Positions 33,052-45,886 of a DNA stretch of 58,615 nt are shown here, piece after piece; the stretch's first letter is position 1; each line of letters starts with the position of its first letter. The notes beneath the pieces were generated by a model. The model was not told the origin of the DNA. It saw nothing but the letters and a program-made list of their open reading frames with translations, and did not search any database. Where the stretch lies: positions 398,472 through 457,086 of the forward strand of contig WELA01007202.1 of assembly GCA_009602735.1 (NCBI GenBank), in the 5' to 3' direction. This DNA is from Mesotaenium endlicherianum. Its lineage: Eukaryota > Streptophyta > Zygnematophyceae > Zygnematales > Mesotaeniaceae. Both the position numbers and the translations under genes were made by a program.

Positions 33052-35239
33052 AGTCGTTCTGGGGTGTCTACTGGCGTGAAGACAAGAACTCACAAGGAGG
33101 TTATCCCCAGGAGCCTGCCGAGAAGCAAAAGACGAGATGTTGACAAGTCTATCATCGTGGAAGAAGTAGTCGATGCAACAAGGCAAAGTGTATGGTCGAC
33201 AGTGGCGCAAGTGCAAATTTTGTGCACAAGAAACTGGTGAAAGAGTGGCGAATCCGTGTGCAAAAGCATTATGAGCCTAAGGAGGCAATTCTGGCGAATG
33301 GGCAGAAACTCAAGTGTTATTCACGTGGAAGTAGCGGGGCACCGGAGTACTGAAGTTATGGAGCAGGCAGAGTTAGGTCACCATGAGGTGATATTGGGCC
33401 GACCATGGCTAAGAAAAATTAACCATCAAGTGCACTGGAGCACAGGACAAGTGAAGGTCCAAGGGCGTGATGGTTCAATGGAGACAGCGAAACAGGTGGA
33501 GGTAGATACGACCACAAGTAACTGTCTCCTGTTAAGCCTGCAAGTTAAGAAGCTATGCACGGCGAATCAGGTGAAGGAGATGTACCTTGTTTTGGTGGCC
33601 CTGGCCAGGTCATCAGATGGAGCAAGCGTGAATCCTAACAGCCTGGGCGAATGTACATCGCCGGAGGAGCAAGTAGTGGTGTCTGATCCCCTTGCTCAGA
33701 AGGAGCAGAGCCCAACTGCTCAAGAGAAGAAGCCTGCTGAGATGCCTGCCCAAATTAAGGCGCTGTTGGAGGAGTTCAAGTGCGTATTTCCTGAGGAACT
33801 ACCTACAGGATTACCTCCACAGAGAGCTATGGAGCACAAGATCGAGTTGGAACCAGGGAGCAAGCCACCAGTGAGACCCGCCTATCGTTAATCGTTTGCG
33901 GAGTTGGATGAGTTGAAGAAGCAGCTGACATAATTATAGGAGAAGGGATTCATCCGACCCTACGAGTCTCCCTTTGCAGCGCCAGTCTTATTTGTGAAGA
34001 AGAAGGATGGGACTATGAGGATGTGTGTCGATTACCGGGCTCTCAACAAGGTCACCATCAAGAACAGGTACTCGCTTCCATGAGTGGACGAGTTGATTGA
34101 CAGGCTTGTCGGGGCAAAGTATTTCTCGAAGATCGATTTGAGGAGTGGCTATCACCAGGTACGGATTGCGGAAGGAGACATTCAGAAGACTGCTTTCAGG
34201 ACTCGCTATGGTTTATTTGAGTTCACAGTCATGCCTTTTGGGTTGACTAATGCACCTGCTACATTCATGGGACTCATGAATAGTATCTTCAGACCCTACT
34301 TGGACCAGTTTGTGGTGGTATTTTTGGACGACATCCTGATCTATTCGAAGACCTTGGAAGAGCATGTGGAGCATCTGAGGAAGGTGTTGGAGGTCTTGAG
34401 AGATCAGAAGTTATATGGGAAGGTGAGCAAGTGCGACTTCTATTTCAAGGAAGTCGAGTTTCTTGGGCACATAGTGGGAGCCGAAGGAGTCAAGGTGGAG
34501 CAGAAGAAGGTGCAAGCAGTCAGAGATTGGCCGGTACTTGCTGGTATTCATCAACTCAGGAGTTTCCTCGGCATGGCGAATTATTATCGACATTTCATTG
34601 AAGGATTTGCCAAGGTGTGTGCACCGCTCACGGACATGTTGAAGAAGCAGTAGAAGTGGCTATGGGGTGACAAGGAGCAGCAAGCCTTCGAGAAGATTAA
34701 GGAGCTGTTGACACAGGCACCTGTGTTGGCAATTGCAAGACCAGAGCTTCCTTTCACCATCATCACGGACGCATCAAATTTCGCAGTGGGAGCCATTCTT
34801 CTCCAGGACCAGGGCAAAGGATTGCAGCCTGTGGCATATGAGAGCAGAAAGTTGAGTCATGCGGAGCAGAACTATGCAGCACACGAGCGAGAGATGTTGG
34901 CTATTATCCAGGCTTTGAGGATTTGGCGATGTTATGTGGACGGCCGGAAGATGTTCATCAAGACCGACCACAAGAGCTTGGAGAAGTTNGTGAAATTTAT
35001 GACACAACCAACGTTGACACCAAGACAGGCAAGGTGGATGGAGGTTCTGCAACAGTTCAACCACAAGATTGAGTATTTACCTGGGAAGATTAACCCTGCA
35101 GATGCCTTATCCAGAAGGTGTGACCTTGCAGCTGTCTCGGTCATCAAGGAGAGTATGGACTTCAAGGAGAAGCTTCAAAGAGGTTATGAGGAGGACCCAG
35201 AGTTTGCTGATGGTGGAGCAGCTGATTTCAACTCGAGTT
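33052..35239 (+). pseudogene. B1 protease-RT-RNase H (truncated pol)
   Basis: Protease is frameshifted near 33180. RT has [54 protein letters not shown] and the intact box [13 protein letters not shown] (about 34315). Stops: TAA 33889 (CAA in B2), TAA 33931, TAG 33937, TGA 34081, TAG 34651 (shared with B2). RNase H: ITDASNFAVGAILLQDQGKG, YAAHEREMLAIIQAL, NPADALSRRCD. An N at 34989 adds spurious bases. Coding ends at the deletion junction. Confidence 0.88.
34989..34989. other. Assembly N in B1 RNase H
   Basis: GAGAAGTT-N-GTGAAATTT corresponds to GAGAAATTT in B2, so the N and adjoining bases are an unmerged overlap, not a real insertion. Confidence 0.75.
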
Positions 35240-35832
35240 TGATTAGTTTTGAGGTCGGTTGACGACTGTCCTTAATTCGCGGTGAGCGCGATCGTCGGAT
35301 TGACCGACAGCGTCGAGCAATCTGGCCCGTTAGAAAGAACTCGAACCTTCACGTAAGTTCGGCTGACGCGGAGTGCCGACTAGGTCGATTTACCTAGAAG
35401 TTTCGGTTTAGCCTAGCGCGTCTAAGATAGAATATTCTAGCAATGTCGATGCATGTATGTGGGCGTCAATTCGGCCCGACACATCAGATTAGACTGATCT
35501 GGCTCACTCACGAATATTCCGAAAGGGACGATTTGACGAACACTTAGGAAAATCCGTAGCTTCCTCCTAGAGAGGAGCACTTAGGCAAAACATTATAAAT
35601 AGGCATAACTTCGTTGTTTCTTATCAGTATTCACTTCTGTACATTTCTACGGGTTTGTAATGACAAGACCTTTCATCTTACATCATTTTTGAGCAGTTTC
35701 TTGTTACTCAAAATGTTGAGTGATTTTCCTAAGCTTTCTTTGTGATATGCCGCTGCACTCTTTAGTATGATTGCAACTAGTTTTTTTCCTCGTGAGTCAC
35801 TACGCTTCCACTAGGGCACTTTGCCCCTTTCA
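35239..35832 (+). repeat. Truncated 3' LTR of B1
   Basis: It begins inside the LTR at ATTAGTTTTGAGGTCGG and ends CCCCTTTCA, then CTGTT. Confidence 0.9.
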
Positions 35833-35837
35833 CTGTT

Positions 35838-36723
35838 CTTGAAAACTTGCTAATGGAGCTGGGAACATAGGCCCTCTACTTGGCAAGCCTTTAGAGGTGC
35901 AGAATCTGGCTCCACGGTCAGGTGCATTACAAATATGGCATAAAAACGTACGCTTAAAAAATGGGCGCATAGCAGATTTACTGTCTTTCCCTTTGAACGA
36001 CTTGCCAGCCCCCTTTCCCTTCTCCCATTTTTTAAATCTTTTGTGCCTGAGCGGCACATTTAGAATCCCACGCACATCCTCCATACCCCTTTTCCACCTC
36101 TTAAGTAATTCATTGACAACAGGCCAACTATATTCGTTAGCGGAAATGATTTGGTGCTGGCTTAAAGAAACGTCGAGTAACGCAATTTGTAACTTCTCTT
36201 TCATACCTTCCGTGTTCCCTGTCTCTGTCGCGTCTTGTGCATCATAGATCTCAGCCGTGAGCTTCTTACAGAACTTCATCCGCACCTTGTTGCCTTCAAA
36301 AAGTTTGGAGCTGGCTTTTAGTTCTTTGTCGTCCATGAAACGCTTGGAGAGGCGGGTGACTTCAGGATCTTTGTCTTCTTTGTCAGCAGCAGCTCCTTGT
36401 TGACGTATGAAGACCTCCGCCACTTCTCTCAAGGCCGCAATTTGCTCAAGAATATGCAATGAGTTAGGATCTGTGTTTTCACGTTGGATTCTGCAAGCCT
36501 GCTGTACGCCCTCTAGGAAAGCCGTTTGCCTTTTCCCTCAAAGCAAAAAAAGAAGCTCTCAAAGCAAATCACCCTTAAGCTGGGCCGCAACTTTGGACAG
36601 ATTTGCTTTGCTAGCTTCAGCAACAGTGGCGCAAGTGCCTCGTCATCTTGGCTTCGTGACGCAGGTTGGGGGTCCTTTCAATAAAGTAAGACTGCGTGGC
36701 CTCATCATTAGTGTAAGCCATTT
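35838..36723 (-). pseudogene. Gag-like ORF of the DIRS-like element
   Basis: A candidate ATG at 36723 opens MAYTNDEATQSYFIER. The frame is lost near 36600. A long open stretch from 36525 has FLEGVQQACRIQ, HILEQIAALREVAEVF, VTRLSKRFMDDKELKASSKL, YSWPVVNELLKRWKRG and a basic tail with a Cys-rich patch (FLCHICNAPDRGARFC). It ends at the B1 insertion. Assignment rests on its place upstream of the RT and its continuity across B1. Confidence 0.6.
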
Positions 36724-38005
36724 TGAGTGACTCTAAGTCTATGTGGTCATTGAGGTAAGCGCTTTCAGCTGTTGCGAATCGAGGATAGAATTTTTGTGGT
36801 TGCGCTTAGAGCTCGTAGTGCTATTTGCTAAACTGTTGCTTGAGCAATGAGTGAAGCACTGCGAGGCTCTGCCTGATGTAGGAGGTTGCGCCGCAGAGTT
36901 GCGGTCGCCGCTCGCAGCTGATTAGTTGCGTTGATATGCCACGCTAGTGATGCTTATCAAATTGCATCTTGATTGTTTTCATATCCTATATATTATTTTG
37001 TGGGCGCTGAGTTGCGCCATGGGGTTTTGGGTGTTCCTTTTTCCTAAACCCTTTAGGGCCAAGAGATGGCTCTTACTAAGACATTAATTTCTCGCACAAT
37101 ATCTGTTCATATGACGCAGAACTGGTCGCGTTGGGAAGGTGGCTCGATGCTTTACGTTTCTATGACTTGAAACTTTTAAAAAGATCAGAGTATATGTCTG
37201 AAAGTGCAGATCCAATGTGATAGTTTTTGGTGGACTTTCACACGCTTGCAAAGTTGCATTGGTGCATCAACCACGAGCTACTAACTCATAACAAGAAACA
37301 GCCGATGATCTCAATTTGTCAAAGAAGGAAAATTTTGCTATGAATCGATGAGACCATATCCTAGAGTGTTGTAAATCTCTTCGCTCCTTGTCAATTTCTA
37401 TCCACAAAAATCATTACTTCCTGTAAAATTTGTGACTTACAAATGTCTATATAAAAGTCAGGTCGACAGAGCCTCTATTTATACGCTTTGCTACGCCAAG
37501 AATTTTGGCTTTTAGAGATACCATTCAAAACTGGGCTACGGCCGCCTGCCACAACATTATCATACTTGGATAGAAGGTCAATTACAGTGTAGTATTAACG
37601 CAAAAATTGAACACATGAAACTCAAGATTGCCTTTTGAGGACATTTAGGCGCATTTTTGTACTTTTTACTGCCGTTTGCCGCGGATTTGTTGGAAAGGGC
37701 TACCTTTTGGTATATAGGTACGTATATGTGTTGCCCATCCACACCAAAAACTTCAGACTAATCAAAGAAGTACTCTAGGAGATATTGATTTTTTACTGTA
37801 TTGTGTATACTTGTTCATTTTGGTCAAAACACACTCTTTATCACGGATTTTGCATGTCATTGTGCAGGGCATCATGGGTTCGAAATATGCCCATATTGAC
37901 TAAAACTTTATCCACCTACTCATGACCCTATAATTAAAAATTTGGAGAAAAAAAAAGTATTCAGACAAATCTTCTACCATCCACACGCGTGCCAAGATTG
38001 CCAGG
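36724..38005. other. AT-rich region without recognised genes
   Basis: It lies between the DIRS-like gag and the 5' LTR of C. No ORF, RNA gene or repeat is identified; part is probably the DIRS-like 5' end. Confidence 0.4.
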
Positions 38006-38527
38006 TGTAGTGATTTGAGTTATTATATATTACTTTGCATATATTTTAATATTTTCAAATATATTTGGAGTAGTATTGTGTGGATTCAAGTGTGAATAGG
38101 TACTCTAGTGACTTGGTTCATGTCCTTTATACCTTCTAGGGCATTTTCGAAGGTAGAGGAAAGACCTAGAAGAACTCCACGTGGCAAAAGTCAAATGTGC
38201 CATTTTTAGGTCAAAAGAACATGTGTACATTATTCTAGAAAGAGGTGGCAAGTTTTGGGATGTGTTGGGTGCCAACACATCAACATACACCTTCCTATAG
38301 ATTACTTATGTAGCAAGTATATAAACAAGAGCTAGAAAGACATTCCAAAATCACTCTTGTGCTTGCCAAAATCCAGAAATATATTAACTTTCAAGAAGCC
38401 ATCTCTCTTTCAAGAAGCTACCACTTGTGTTCAAAGATCCTTGTCTTGAATAGATAACGTATTATATTTCACTAAGTACTTTATCTATCTGTTTNCACTA
38501 AGTACTTCATCTATCTGTTTCACTACA
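38006..38527 (+). repeat. 5' LTR of C
   Basis: TGTAGTGATTT...TTTCACTACA. TATATAAA near 38319 is a likely TATA box. It contains N at 38495 flanked by a 25-base near-duplicate, absent from the 3' LTR. The PBS-like ATGATATCGGAGC follows at 38528. Confidence 0.9.
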
Positions 38528-38564
38528 ATGATATCGGAGCTAGGCACTTTGGTAGCACAAGAAG

Positions 38565-39784
38565 ATGGCCGATTATCAAGACCAACAGCAAGCTTTCGAA
38601 GGAAGCCCTTCCTCTCTAAGAGACCCTCCTCCAGCGCCGATGGGAGAGCCCACTCAAGAAATTCTGTAACAACAAGAAGCACCACAAGGAGGAGCACCGT
38701 CAAATCCCGTGGCAGCCGCTATAGCAAAGTTGACCCCACCACAAGGAGTTCCCGCAAATGAGTGGGCAGCCATCCTAATGACCGTCCACAACCAAGTGGG
38801 CTTGGCCACCTATGAAGCAACTGTGCAAGCGTCAANTGTGCAAGCGTCAAGAGAAGTTATGGCTGCCATGGATGCCCCTATTGCAAGCAATGCTCAAAAT
38901 CCAGCCCCGGCTCAAGCGCCTCCACAAGAGCCAAGAAGAGCAAGCAAACTCATCAAGCCCGGCAAACCCGACACTTTCAACCCCGGGAAAGGTGCCAACC
39001 TAAATTTATGGCTCTACCAAGCGGAGACGTACCTCGCATTCCTTGAAGTACCCGAGGAGGACTACGTTCCCTTTGCCGTTACCTTACTTAGATGAGCAAC
39101 AACATCATGGTAGCGTAACTATCAAGCGGCTATATATCAAGCTATGGCGCACCCCATGCTCGGCCAAGAGCCCCCACCATTATATGCAAGATGGGCAGAT
39201 TTTTGTGAGGCCCTCAAGAAGCAATTCATGCCCATCAATGCGGAGAAGATTGCCCGAGGAAACCTCCACCATCTCAAGCAACCGACGTCCGTTCAAGAGT
39301 ATACACCCAGATTTCACGCCCTCACTCTTGAGATCCCCAACATGTCTCTCGAGGAGAAGATTGACCGCTACATCTTTGGCCTCAAACCTAAGGTGGCAAA
39401 GGAAGTGGTATTACGCGACTTGACAAACTTCTCAAAGATCATTGAAGTGGCCCAAAAGGTGGATACCTTGAATTTTAAGTACTCCGTGCGTTCATCTTCA
39501 GGGGTACGGCGACGCGGGTGTATACAGCCCCTTCCACGTCCAAATCTGGACCCACATCCATGGAAATCGGAGTTATTAAAAGGGACCCCGCGGCTGCCCG
39601 GAAGAGTGGAAGACCCTCCAATGACACTTATAATGCAAGAAACCAGCAAGGAGTGAAAGCAAGACTCTTCCCGGCTAAAAAAGAAGCTCTCATGACAGCT
39701 CGACTATGCTTTTATTGCAAGGAAAAGGGCCATTGTGCACTTTCATGCCCCAAAAAGTTGTCAAAAAACGGGCAGCGCCGGTAG
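38565..39784 (+). pseudogene. C gag with zinc knuckle
   Basis: ATG at 38565 (MADYQDQQQAFEGSPSS). Stops at 38667, 39093 and 39108. Capsid part: KPGKPDTFNPGKGANLNLWL, FCEALKKQFMPINAEKIARG. A frameshift near 39510 leads to the intact knuckle CFYCKEKGHCALSC at about 39706-39750. The N at 38836 duplicates 14 bases. Confidence 0.85.
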
Positions 39785-42700
39785 GCCACGAGCCTACCAC
39801 CCCAAGACCCACTTCACGAGAAGTCAACAAGCCAAGTGAGGTGGAGACCCCCGTTGAAGACGACGTTCCAGCCCCAATGAGTTTGAGAGGTTACCTTGGA
39901 GGAGAGAAGGTCTACATCTTGGTGGATAACGGAGCTCAAGGCAACTTCATCGCTGCAAATTTTGCCACCAAGCACGATATTACTATGCAAACTCTTGACC
40001 ACGACGAGGCGATTATGATGCACGACGGATTCTCCTAAACTACCCCTTCCAAGAAGACGTACCCCTTGTCACTCTCTATTAAGTCCTTCAAGGATAGAGT
40101 AGTGTTCTCCCCCAAGCAATTGGGCAAGTACGACGTCATCCTAGGGACGCCTTGGTTGACCAAGCACAACCCCCAAGTTGATTGGAGGAATGGTACTATC
40201 AAGATCAAGAATGACATCACTTCAAGAATCTGTATTTTGCGCGCAATCCAGAATATCCAGACCCAAGACATCAAGAAGTCGGCACACGAGATACTATTGT
40301 CCGCCCTCCAACTCAAGAGACTTGTGAGGAAGGGACACGAGCTTCTTTTGGCCTTGATCACGCCAAAAGACATCAAGAAAGACATCGAGAGTCAAGAAGG
40401 CAGCCCCGATTCCAAGAAGATACAAGAAGTCTTAGTGGACTACAAAGAAGTGTTCTCCCCGGTATTGCCCAAGGGCTTACCCCCCAAGAGATTCGTAGAC
40501 CACAAGATAGAGTTGGAGCCCGGAAGCAAGCCCATCTCTCGGCCTACGTTCAAAATGTCATACACGGAGCTAGACGAAGTCAAGAAGCAAATCAAGGAGC
40601 TACTGGAGCATGGCTTCATTCGACCTAGCAAGTCGCCATTTGGAGCCCCGGTGCTATTTGTCAAGAAGAAAGATGGTACCTTGAGGATGTGTGTGGACTA
40701 TCGCGCCCTCAACAAGATCACCATCAAGAATCGATACCCGCTGCCGCGCATGGATGAGCTCATGGACCGGCTGGTTGGAGCCAAGTACTTCACGAAGATT
40801 GACTTACGGAGCGGCTACCACCAGATTCGCATCGCAGAACCGGACATAGAGAAGACGGCATTCAGGACAAGATATGGACATTTTGAGTTCATGGTCCTGC
40901 CATTTGGACTCACCAACGCGCCAGCAACTTTCATGACTATGATGAACACCATATTTCAGCCCATGTTGGACAGATTTGTGGTGGTATTCATCGATGACAT
41001 CCTTATCTACAGCAAGACCCTTGAAGAGCATGCGAGACACTAGAAAGAAGTCCTCGAAGTATTGAAGCAAAACAAGCTATTTGCAAAGAAGTCAAAGTGC
41101 GAGTTTGCCAAACAAGAAGTGGAGTTCCTAGGTCTCCACGTGACTGCTGATGGCATCAAGATGGACCCCAAGAAGACCACGGTGGTGGAGGAATGGCCAA
41201 CTCTTACGACCAAGAAAGAACTCCAATCATTCTTGGGATTTGCCAATTGGTACAGGAGATTCATCCAGAGCTTCTCGCACATAGCAGCCTCTCTCACGAA
41301 TCTACTCAAGAAGGACAAGCCATATGTTTGGACCAAGAAAGAGGAGGAAGCATTCCAACAACTGAAGCAAAGACTGACGACATCCCCGGTGCTCACACTC
41401 CCAAGTCCAAACCCAGATTGGCCCTTCCACGTCATCACCGATGCATCTTCCTATGCAATAGGAGCAATCCTGCTTCAAGACCAAGGCAAGGGACTGCAGC
41501 TCATCGCCTACGAGTCAAGGAAGCTAAATCCGGCCGAGCAAAACTATACAACCACGGAGCGAGAGGCATTGGCGATTGTACATGTCTCGAAGGTTTGGCG
41601 CTGCTACGTTGAAGGACGCAAGGTGCTGGTCACTACAGACCACAAAGCGTTGAAGCACCTCCAGACGCAGCCGTATCTCTCAAGGAGACAAGCAAGATGG
41701 AGCGGATACTTGCAACAATACAACATCACGATTCAATACCAGCCCGGCAAGACTAACCCGGCTGACCCCCTCTCAAGACTGCAATTAAACGCAGTGATGA
41801 CATCCCTGAAGACAGATCTGGAAGCTCAATATTCAGCCGCCTATGAAAGAGACCCTTACTACAAGAACGGAGAAGCAGCCTTGGACCCATACAAGAAGCA
41901 AGAAGGCAATTATTGGGTGAGGCAAGACACGGGCCAGAGATGTGTTCCTAATGACTTAGACCTCCGGCTCTTGCTTCTACGAGAAGCACACGACAACCCT
42001 CTTGGAGGACACTTCGGAATCTTAAGGACCACGGGCGTTCTAGCCAGGACTTATTGCTGGCCAGGCATGTCTAAGCAAGTCAAGGGATACTGCAAGAGCT
42101 GTGACACATGCCAAAGAATCAAGCCATCATCGCAAAAGGCGAGAGGACTCCTCCAACCACTACCAATCCCCGAAAGACAATGGACGGACATCTCAATGGA
42201 CCATATCGTGGACTTGCCCGTGACACCTCGAGGCCATAATGCAATACTCACGGTGGTGGACAGACTTACCAAGATGGCTCATTTTATTCCCACGACGACT
42301 AAGGCTACAGCACCACAACTTGCAAGACTCATCTTTGACAACATCTTCCGACTCCATGGACTACCATCAAGAATCTAAAGACCTCTCTAAAGGCGTACGT
42401 GTCTACTCTGGAGCAAGATCGGGACATGTACTTGACCCCCCTGGAGTTTGCCTACAACAACACGACGCAAGCCTCTACCCAAGAGTCCCCATTCTTCCTC
42501 AACTATGGCTTCCATCCAACCTCGCCGCTGTGCTTCACGGTTGGCCATGATGAAGTACCTGCAGCAACAGATTTTATGCAGACATTAGAAGCGGCCCTTA
42601 CAGCAGCGAAGAAAGCTCTACAACAGGCGCAAGATGCTCAAGCAAGAGTGGCAAACAAGTCCAGAAGAGAAATTACGTACAGAGTGGGTGACAATGTGTT

Positions 42701-42899
42701 ACTATCGTCCAAAAATATTTCTCTAAACAATAGGCCTCCCGGCAGCAAGTTCTCTCCCAAGTATTTGGGACCCTTCAAGATTATCCAGCAAGTCAACCCC
42801 GTTGCTTTCAAGCTAGAACTTCCCCAGACTATGCACATCGACCCCGTATTCCACGCTTCCCTCTCAGGCCATATGTGCAACCCGACAACGAGTTCCTAG
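39785..42899 (+). pseudogene. C protease-RT-RNase H-integrase
   Basis: Protease: KVYILVDNGAQGNFIAANFA. TAA 40036. [58 protein letters not shown] 41041. RNase H: VITDASSYAIGAILLQDQG, NPADPLSRLQ. Integrase: HFGILRTTGVLARTYCWPGM, CKSCDTCQRIKPSS, first Asp in ISMDHIVDLP. At 42377 the frame jumps from LHGLPSRI to the segment just after the integrase Glu, a deletion of roughly 140 bp that removes the second Asp and the Glu. Then LEFAYNNTTQASTQESPFFL and the GPFKII-type C-terminal domain. Confidence 0.9.
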
Positions 42900-43120
42900 G
42901 ACGTGTGACAACCCCACCAGCCCCAACAATAGTGGATGATCATTTGGAGTACGAAGTGGAAGACATAGTGGCCATGAAAAATTTCAGGAGACAGCAGCAA
43001 TACTTGATCAAGTGGAAAGGATATCCAGATTCGGAGAATAGTTGGGTGGCGGCGCATACCTCGACAAAGTTCANTAGTTGGGTGGCGGCGCATACCTCGA
43101 CAAAGTTCAGAGAAAGTTGA
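42875..43120 (+). pseudogene. C chromodomain
   Basis: LEYEVEDIVAMKNFRRQQQY, LIKWKGYPDSENSW. One base is missing before it (frame change near 42870), and an N at 43074 sits between two identical 35-base copies. About 900 bp of unassigned sequence (43121-44037) separates it from the 3' LTR; a G-run (tcggggggg) before the LTR is the likely polypurine tract. Confidence 0.85.
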
Positions 43121-44037
43121 AGCGCTTCCATGCCGCCAACCCCCATCTGGCCTAGCCCCAAGTCTCTCTACTACGACCCCAAAGACTTTAGGGAGGCAGC
43201 CTGCCACCATCAAGAAGCAGCAGAAGACCCCTTGGAGGCAGCCTGCAAGAACTAGAAAGGAAAAATTGACATTAGACACTCATCTCTTCTCGCAGTTTCT
43301 GAGCAGAAAAGTAAAACTGCTACTGGTGATAGATATTTTTATAAACAATTCTGAACATTTATCTTACTGTAGTTCATGAGTAGCCGGTCATTTAGAGTCC
43401 AAGTTTGCTCAATTTGAAGCATTGGTGAGAGAGATATGATGCTCTAAGTAAAAGGGGATCAGGCTGCTGGCATTGTTAGGGCAGAATAGGCCTTCTGACA
43501 TTGTGCCCTCCCCTGGACTTGGAAAGCTCTGAAACTCAAGAATCTGGAAGAACATCTTACAGCGCTCAGTTTCAGAATTAGTCTGCAGAATTTGGAGAAG
43601 TATACAAGGACTTGTGATTTTCAGAAGTTTCTGCACAGATTTGGAGGAGTGCCTACTCTCTCACCTCTCAACGACACTCCAGGAATCAGAATGCTCTCAA
43701 ATTTGGTGACCCCGTAGAGTTCTCTAACACGGTCCAATTGGCACTCAAATTTTTAGATTTGGAGCAGTTTTGTGGACGCTATGAAGTTTCGAATTTGGGC
43801 AGATTCTGGGCCAACTTGTACAATTTTCTTTATCATCAAGGAGTAGGCTAGCCAATAAGGTCACACCACCCACGACCTTGCCTAGTCTACCTTACATGGG
43901 TAGCACCTGACTTGGCGCCTTGGACTAATCCTCTTCACATGTGTGGCATCTGACTTGAAGCTGTTGACTAATCTGCACCACATGTGTAAGACCTTACTTG
44001 ACGCGCCGAGACGTCGCTTTTTCTGTCGGGGGGGTAA

Positions 44038-44540
44038 TGTAGTGATTTCAATTATTATATATTAGTTTGCATATATTTTAATATTTTCAAATATATTTGG
44101 AGTACTATTGTGTGGATTCAAGTGTGAATAGGTACTCTAGTGACTTGCTTCATGTCCTTTGAACCTTCTAAGGCATTTTCGAAGTTAGAGGAAAGACCTA
44201 GAAGAATTCCATGTGGCAAAAGTCAGATGTGCCATTTTTAGGTCAAAAGGACATGTGTACATTATTCTAGAAAGAGGTGGCAAGTTTTGGGATGTGTTGG
44301 GTGCCAACACATCAACATACACCTTCCTAGAAATTACTTATTTAGCAAGTATATAAACAAGAGCTAGAACATAGAAAGACATTCCAGAATCACTCTTGTA
44401 CTTGCCAAAATCCAGAAACATCTTAACTTTCAAGAAGCCATCTCTCTTTCAAGAAGCTACCACTTGTGTTCAAAGATCCTTGTCTTAAATAGGTAAAGTA
44501 TTATACTTTACTAAGTACTTCATCTACCTGTTTCACTACA
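44038..44540 (+). repeat. 3' LTR of C
   Basis: TGTAGTGATTTCAATT...TTTCACTACA, 503 bp, collinear with the 5' LTR but with a single copy of the segment duplicated around N there. Confidence 0.9.
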
Positions 44541-45886
44541 CCCGGTATCAAAGTTCGCACGCTTGAGAATGGTCGACCCACAACTTTTGGAGATTTGCAA
44601 GAGTGCAGGCCACTGAGTGTTGTTATTATGTCAAAATTGGATCAATCTTGGACCAGCTGCTCATGAGTACATATGAAAGTGAGTACCTATTCATGAAGGA
44701 ACTTCTGGATGCACAAACATATTATACTAATGATCTGATCATATGACCCACGACGATAAGGCATTACCCGACATTCTGGTGCATTTCTAGGTCATGACAC
44801 CTATGTGTATGCTCTCAATGGGCATCTCAATTATTACTGGTGGGAAAGAACCTAAGAAGCAACCCTTAGCAGACATTTTTCTTTTTTGCCCTGTTAAAGA
44901 TATAATCTTGATTTAAAATACGAAAAATCTTCAAAAAAGGAGGATATTACAAATCCGTCTACCTACCTACCTACGTGGGTACATATTGCCCCCCACAACC
45001 ATTTGGAAGGTCTTTTCGAATCTCGTAGTTGTAGACACCATGTCCCTCCCTACATTTGCAGCCCAAAAGGCCCCAATAAAAGACATGATCAATCCAAAGT
45101 TATTCAAACTAGAGGGCGGAGAAACAGCCAGCAAGTGAGAGGTACTGGTGGTAGGTTTGCCAAGTCCAAGGCCCATATTAATGAGCCTGCTATTGAACCT
45201 AGGCTATCTAGGGTTGATAGGCAGCTAGCTGCAGCTAAAGAGCGTCTACAGAAGCAAAGAGATGGAACTGCTAGATTGCAGAGTAGACATGCTCAGAAGC
45301 ATGCTCAAGTTGAGCGTTACTTGAAACTGCTTTAGATAGAAAATGCCACGTTGAAGAGAAGCAATCAGTACCTTAGGACTGAGAAGGTGGTTGCTGCTGC
45401 AGTTGTCCCACCTCCAATCACTCGACGTAAAACAGGGGGAAAGTGTGCCAGGACATGGTTACATTGGGAGATGATGTGTCGAGTTTTGTGAGAGGTAGAT
45501 TTGGAGATGACGACAATGCAGCGACAGCGATAGCACACTTTCTATACAGGCCAGAAAACATCTTCTTGCTTACAAAGATGACAGCTGACTTGGACCTGAA
45601 GCACACAATACAAGCAGAGACATTGAAGGAGATAGAACTGCAGTGGGAAGCGAAGCTTGGCTTTGCTTGCCAATACAGGCTGGGCCTGTCAAATGAGAAG
45701 TACCAGCTCCTGTTGAATCTACTTTCTAAGACATAGTCTCAGGAAATTGGTTTGTGGGAGCCCAAGGTCATAGGTGATGAAGTGACGCTACACTTCCCAA
45801 AGCTGCCCTCTATAAGAGAGTGAAGGTCCTGGCAGCAGAAGTGTATGCAGCTGTGAATCCCATACAAGAGGCTGGAGGAACGCGAG

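Larger units (their letters stand above)
31244..35832 (+). mobile_element. Gypsy element B1, inserted in the DIRS-like gag
   Basis: 5' LTR 31244-31986, PBS, gag, protease, RT, partial RNase H, then an internal deletion that fuses RNase H-integrase linker sequence directly to the middle of the 3' LTR at about 35239. Integrase, chromodomain and the first 150-odd bases of the 3' LTR are lost. Exact CTGTT duplications flank it. Confidence 0.92.
28524..36723 (-). mobile_element. DIRS/Ngaro-like tyrosine-recombinase retroelement, degenerate, split by B1
   Basis: On the minus strand the order is gag (36723-35838, continuing at 31238), RT, RNase H, a DIRS-type conserved segment WGPFPMDRFA, a recombinase N-terminal fragment and a PHD-like finger. 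Gypsy element B1 sits in gag: the reading frame ending FQEQ at 35838 continues as FGSFHGRL at 31238 when B1 is ignored. Element ends are not resolved; no LTR-like repeat was seen. Confidence 0.7.
38006..44540 (+). mobile_element. Gypsy element C (chromovirus)
   Basis: LTRs at 38006-38527 and 44038-44540, gag, protease, nearly open RT-RNase H-integrase and a chromodomain. Flanks are ccagg (left) and cccgg (right), one mismatch. However, the right flank continues as GGTATCAAAGTTCGCAC, which resembles this family's own PBS/leader, so the right LTR may instead belong to a tandem or recombined copy. Confidence 0.88.
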
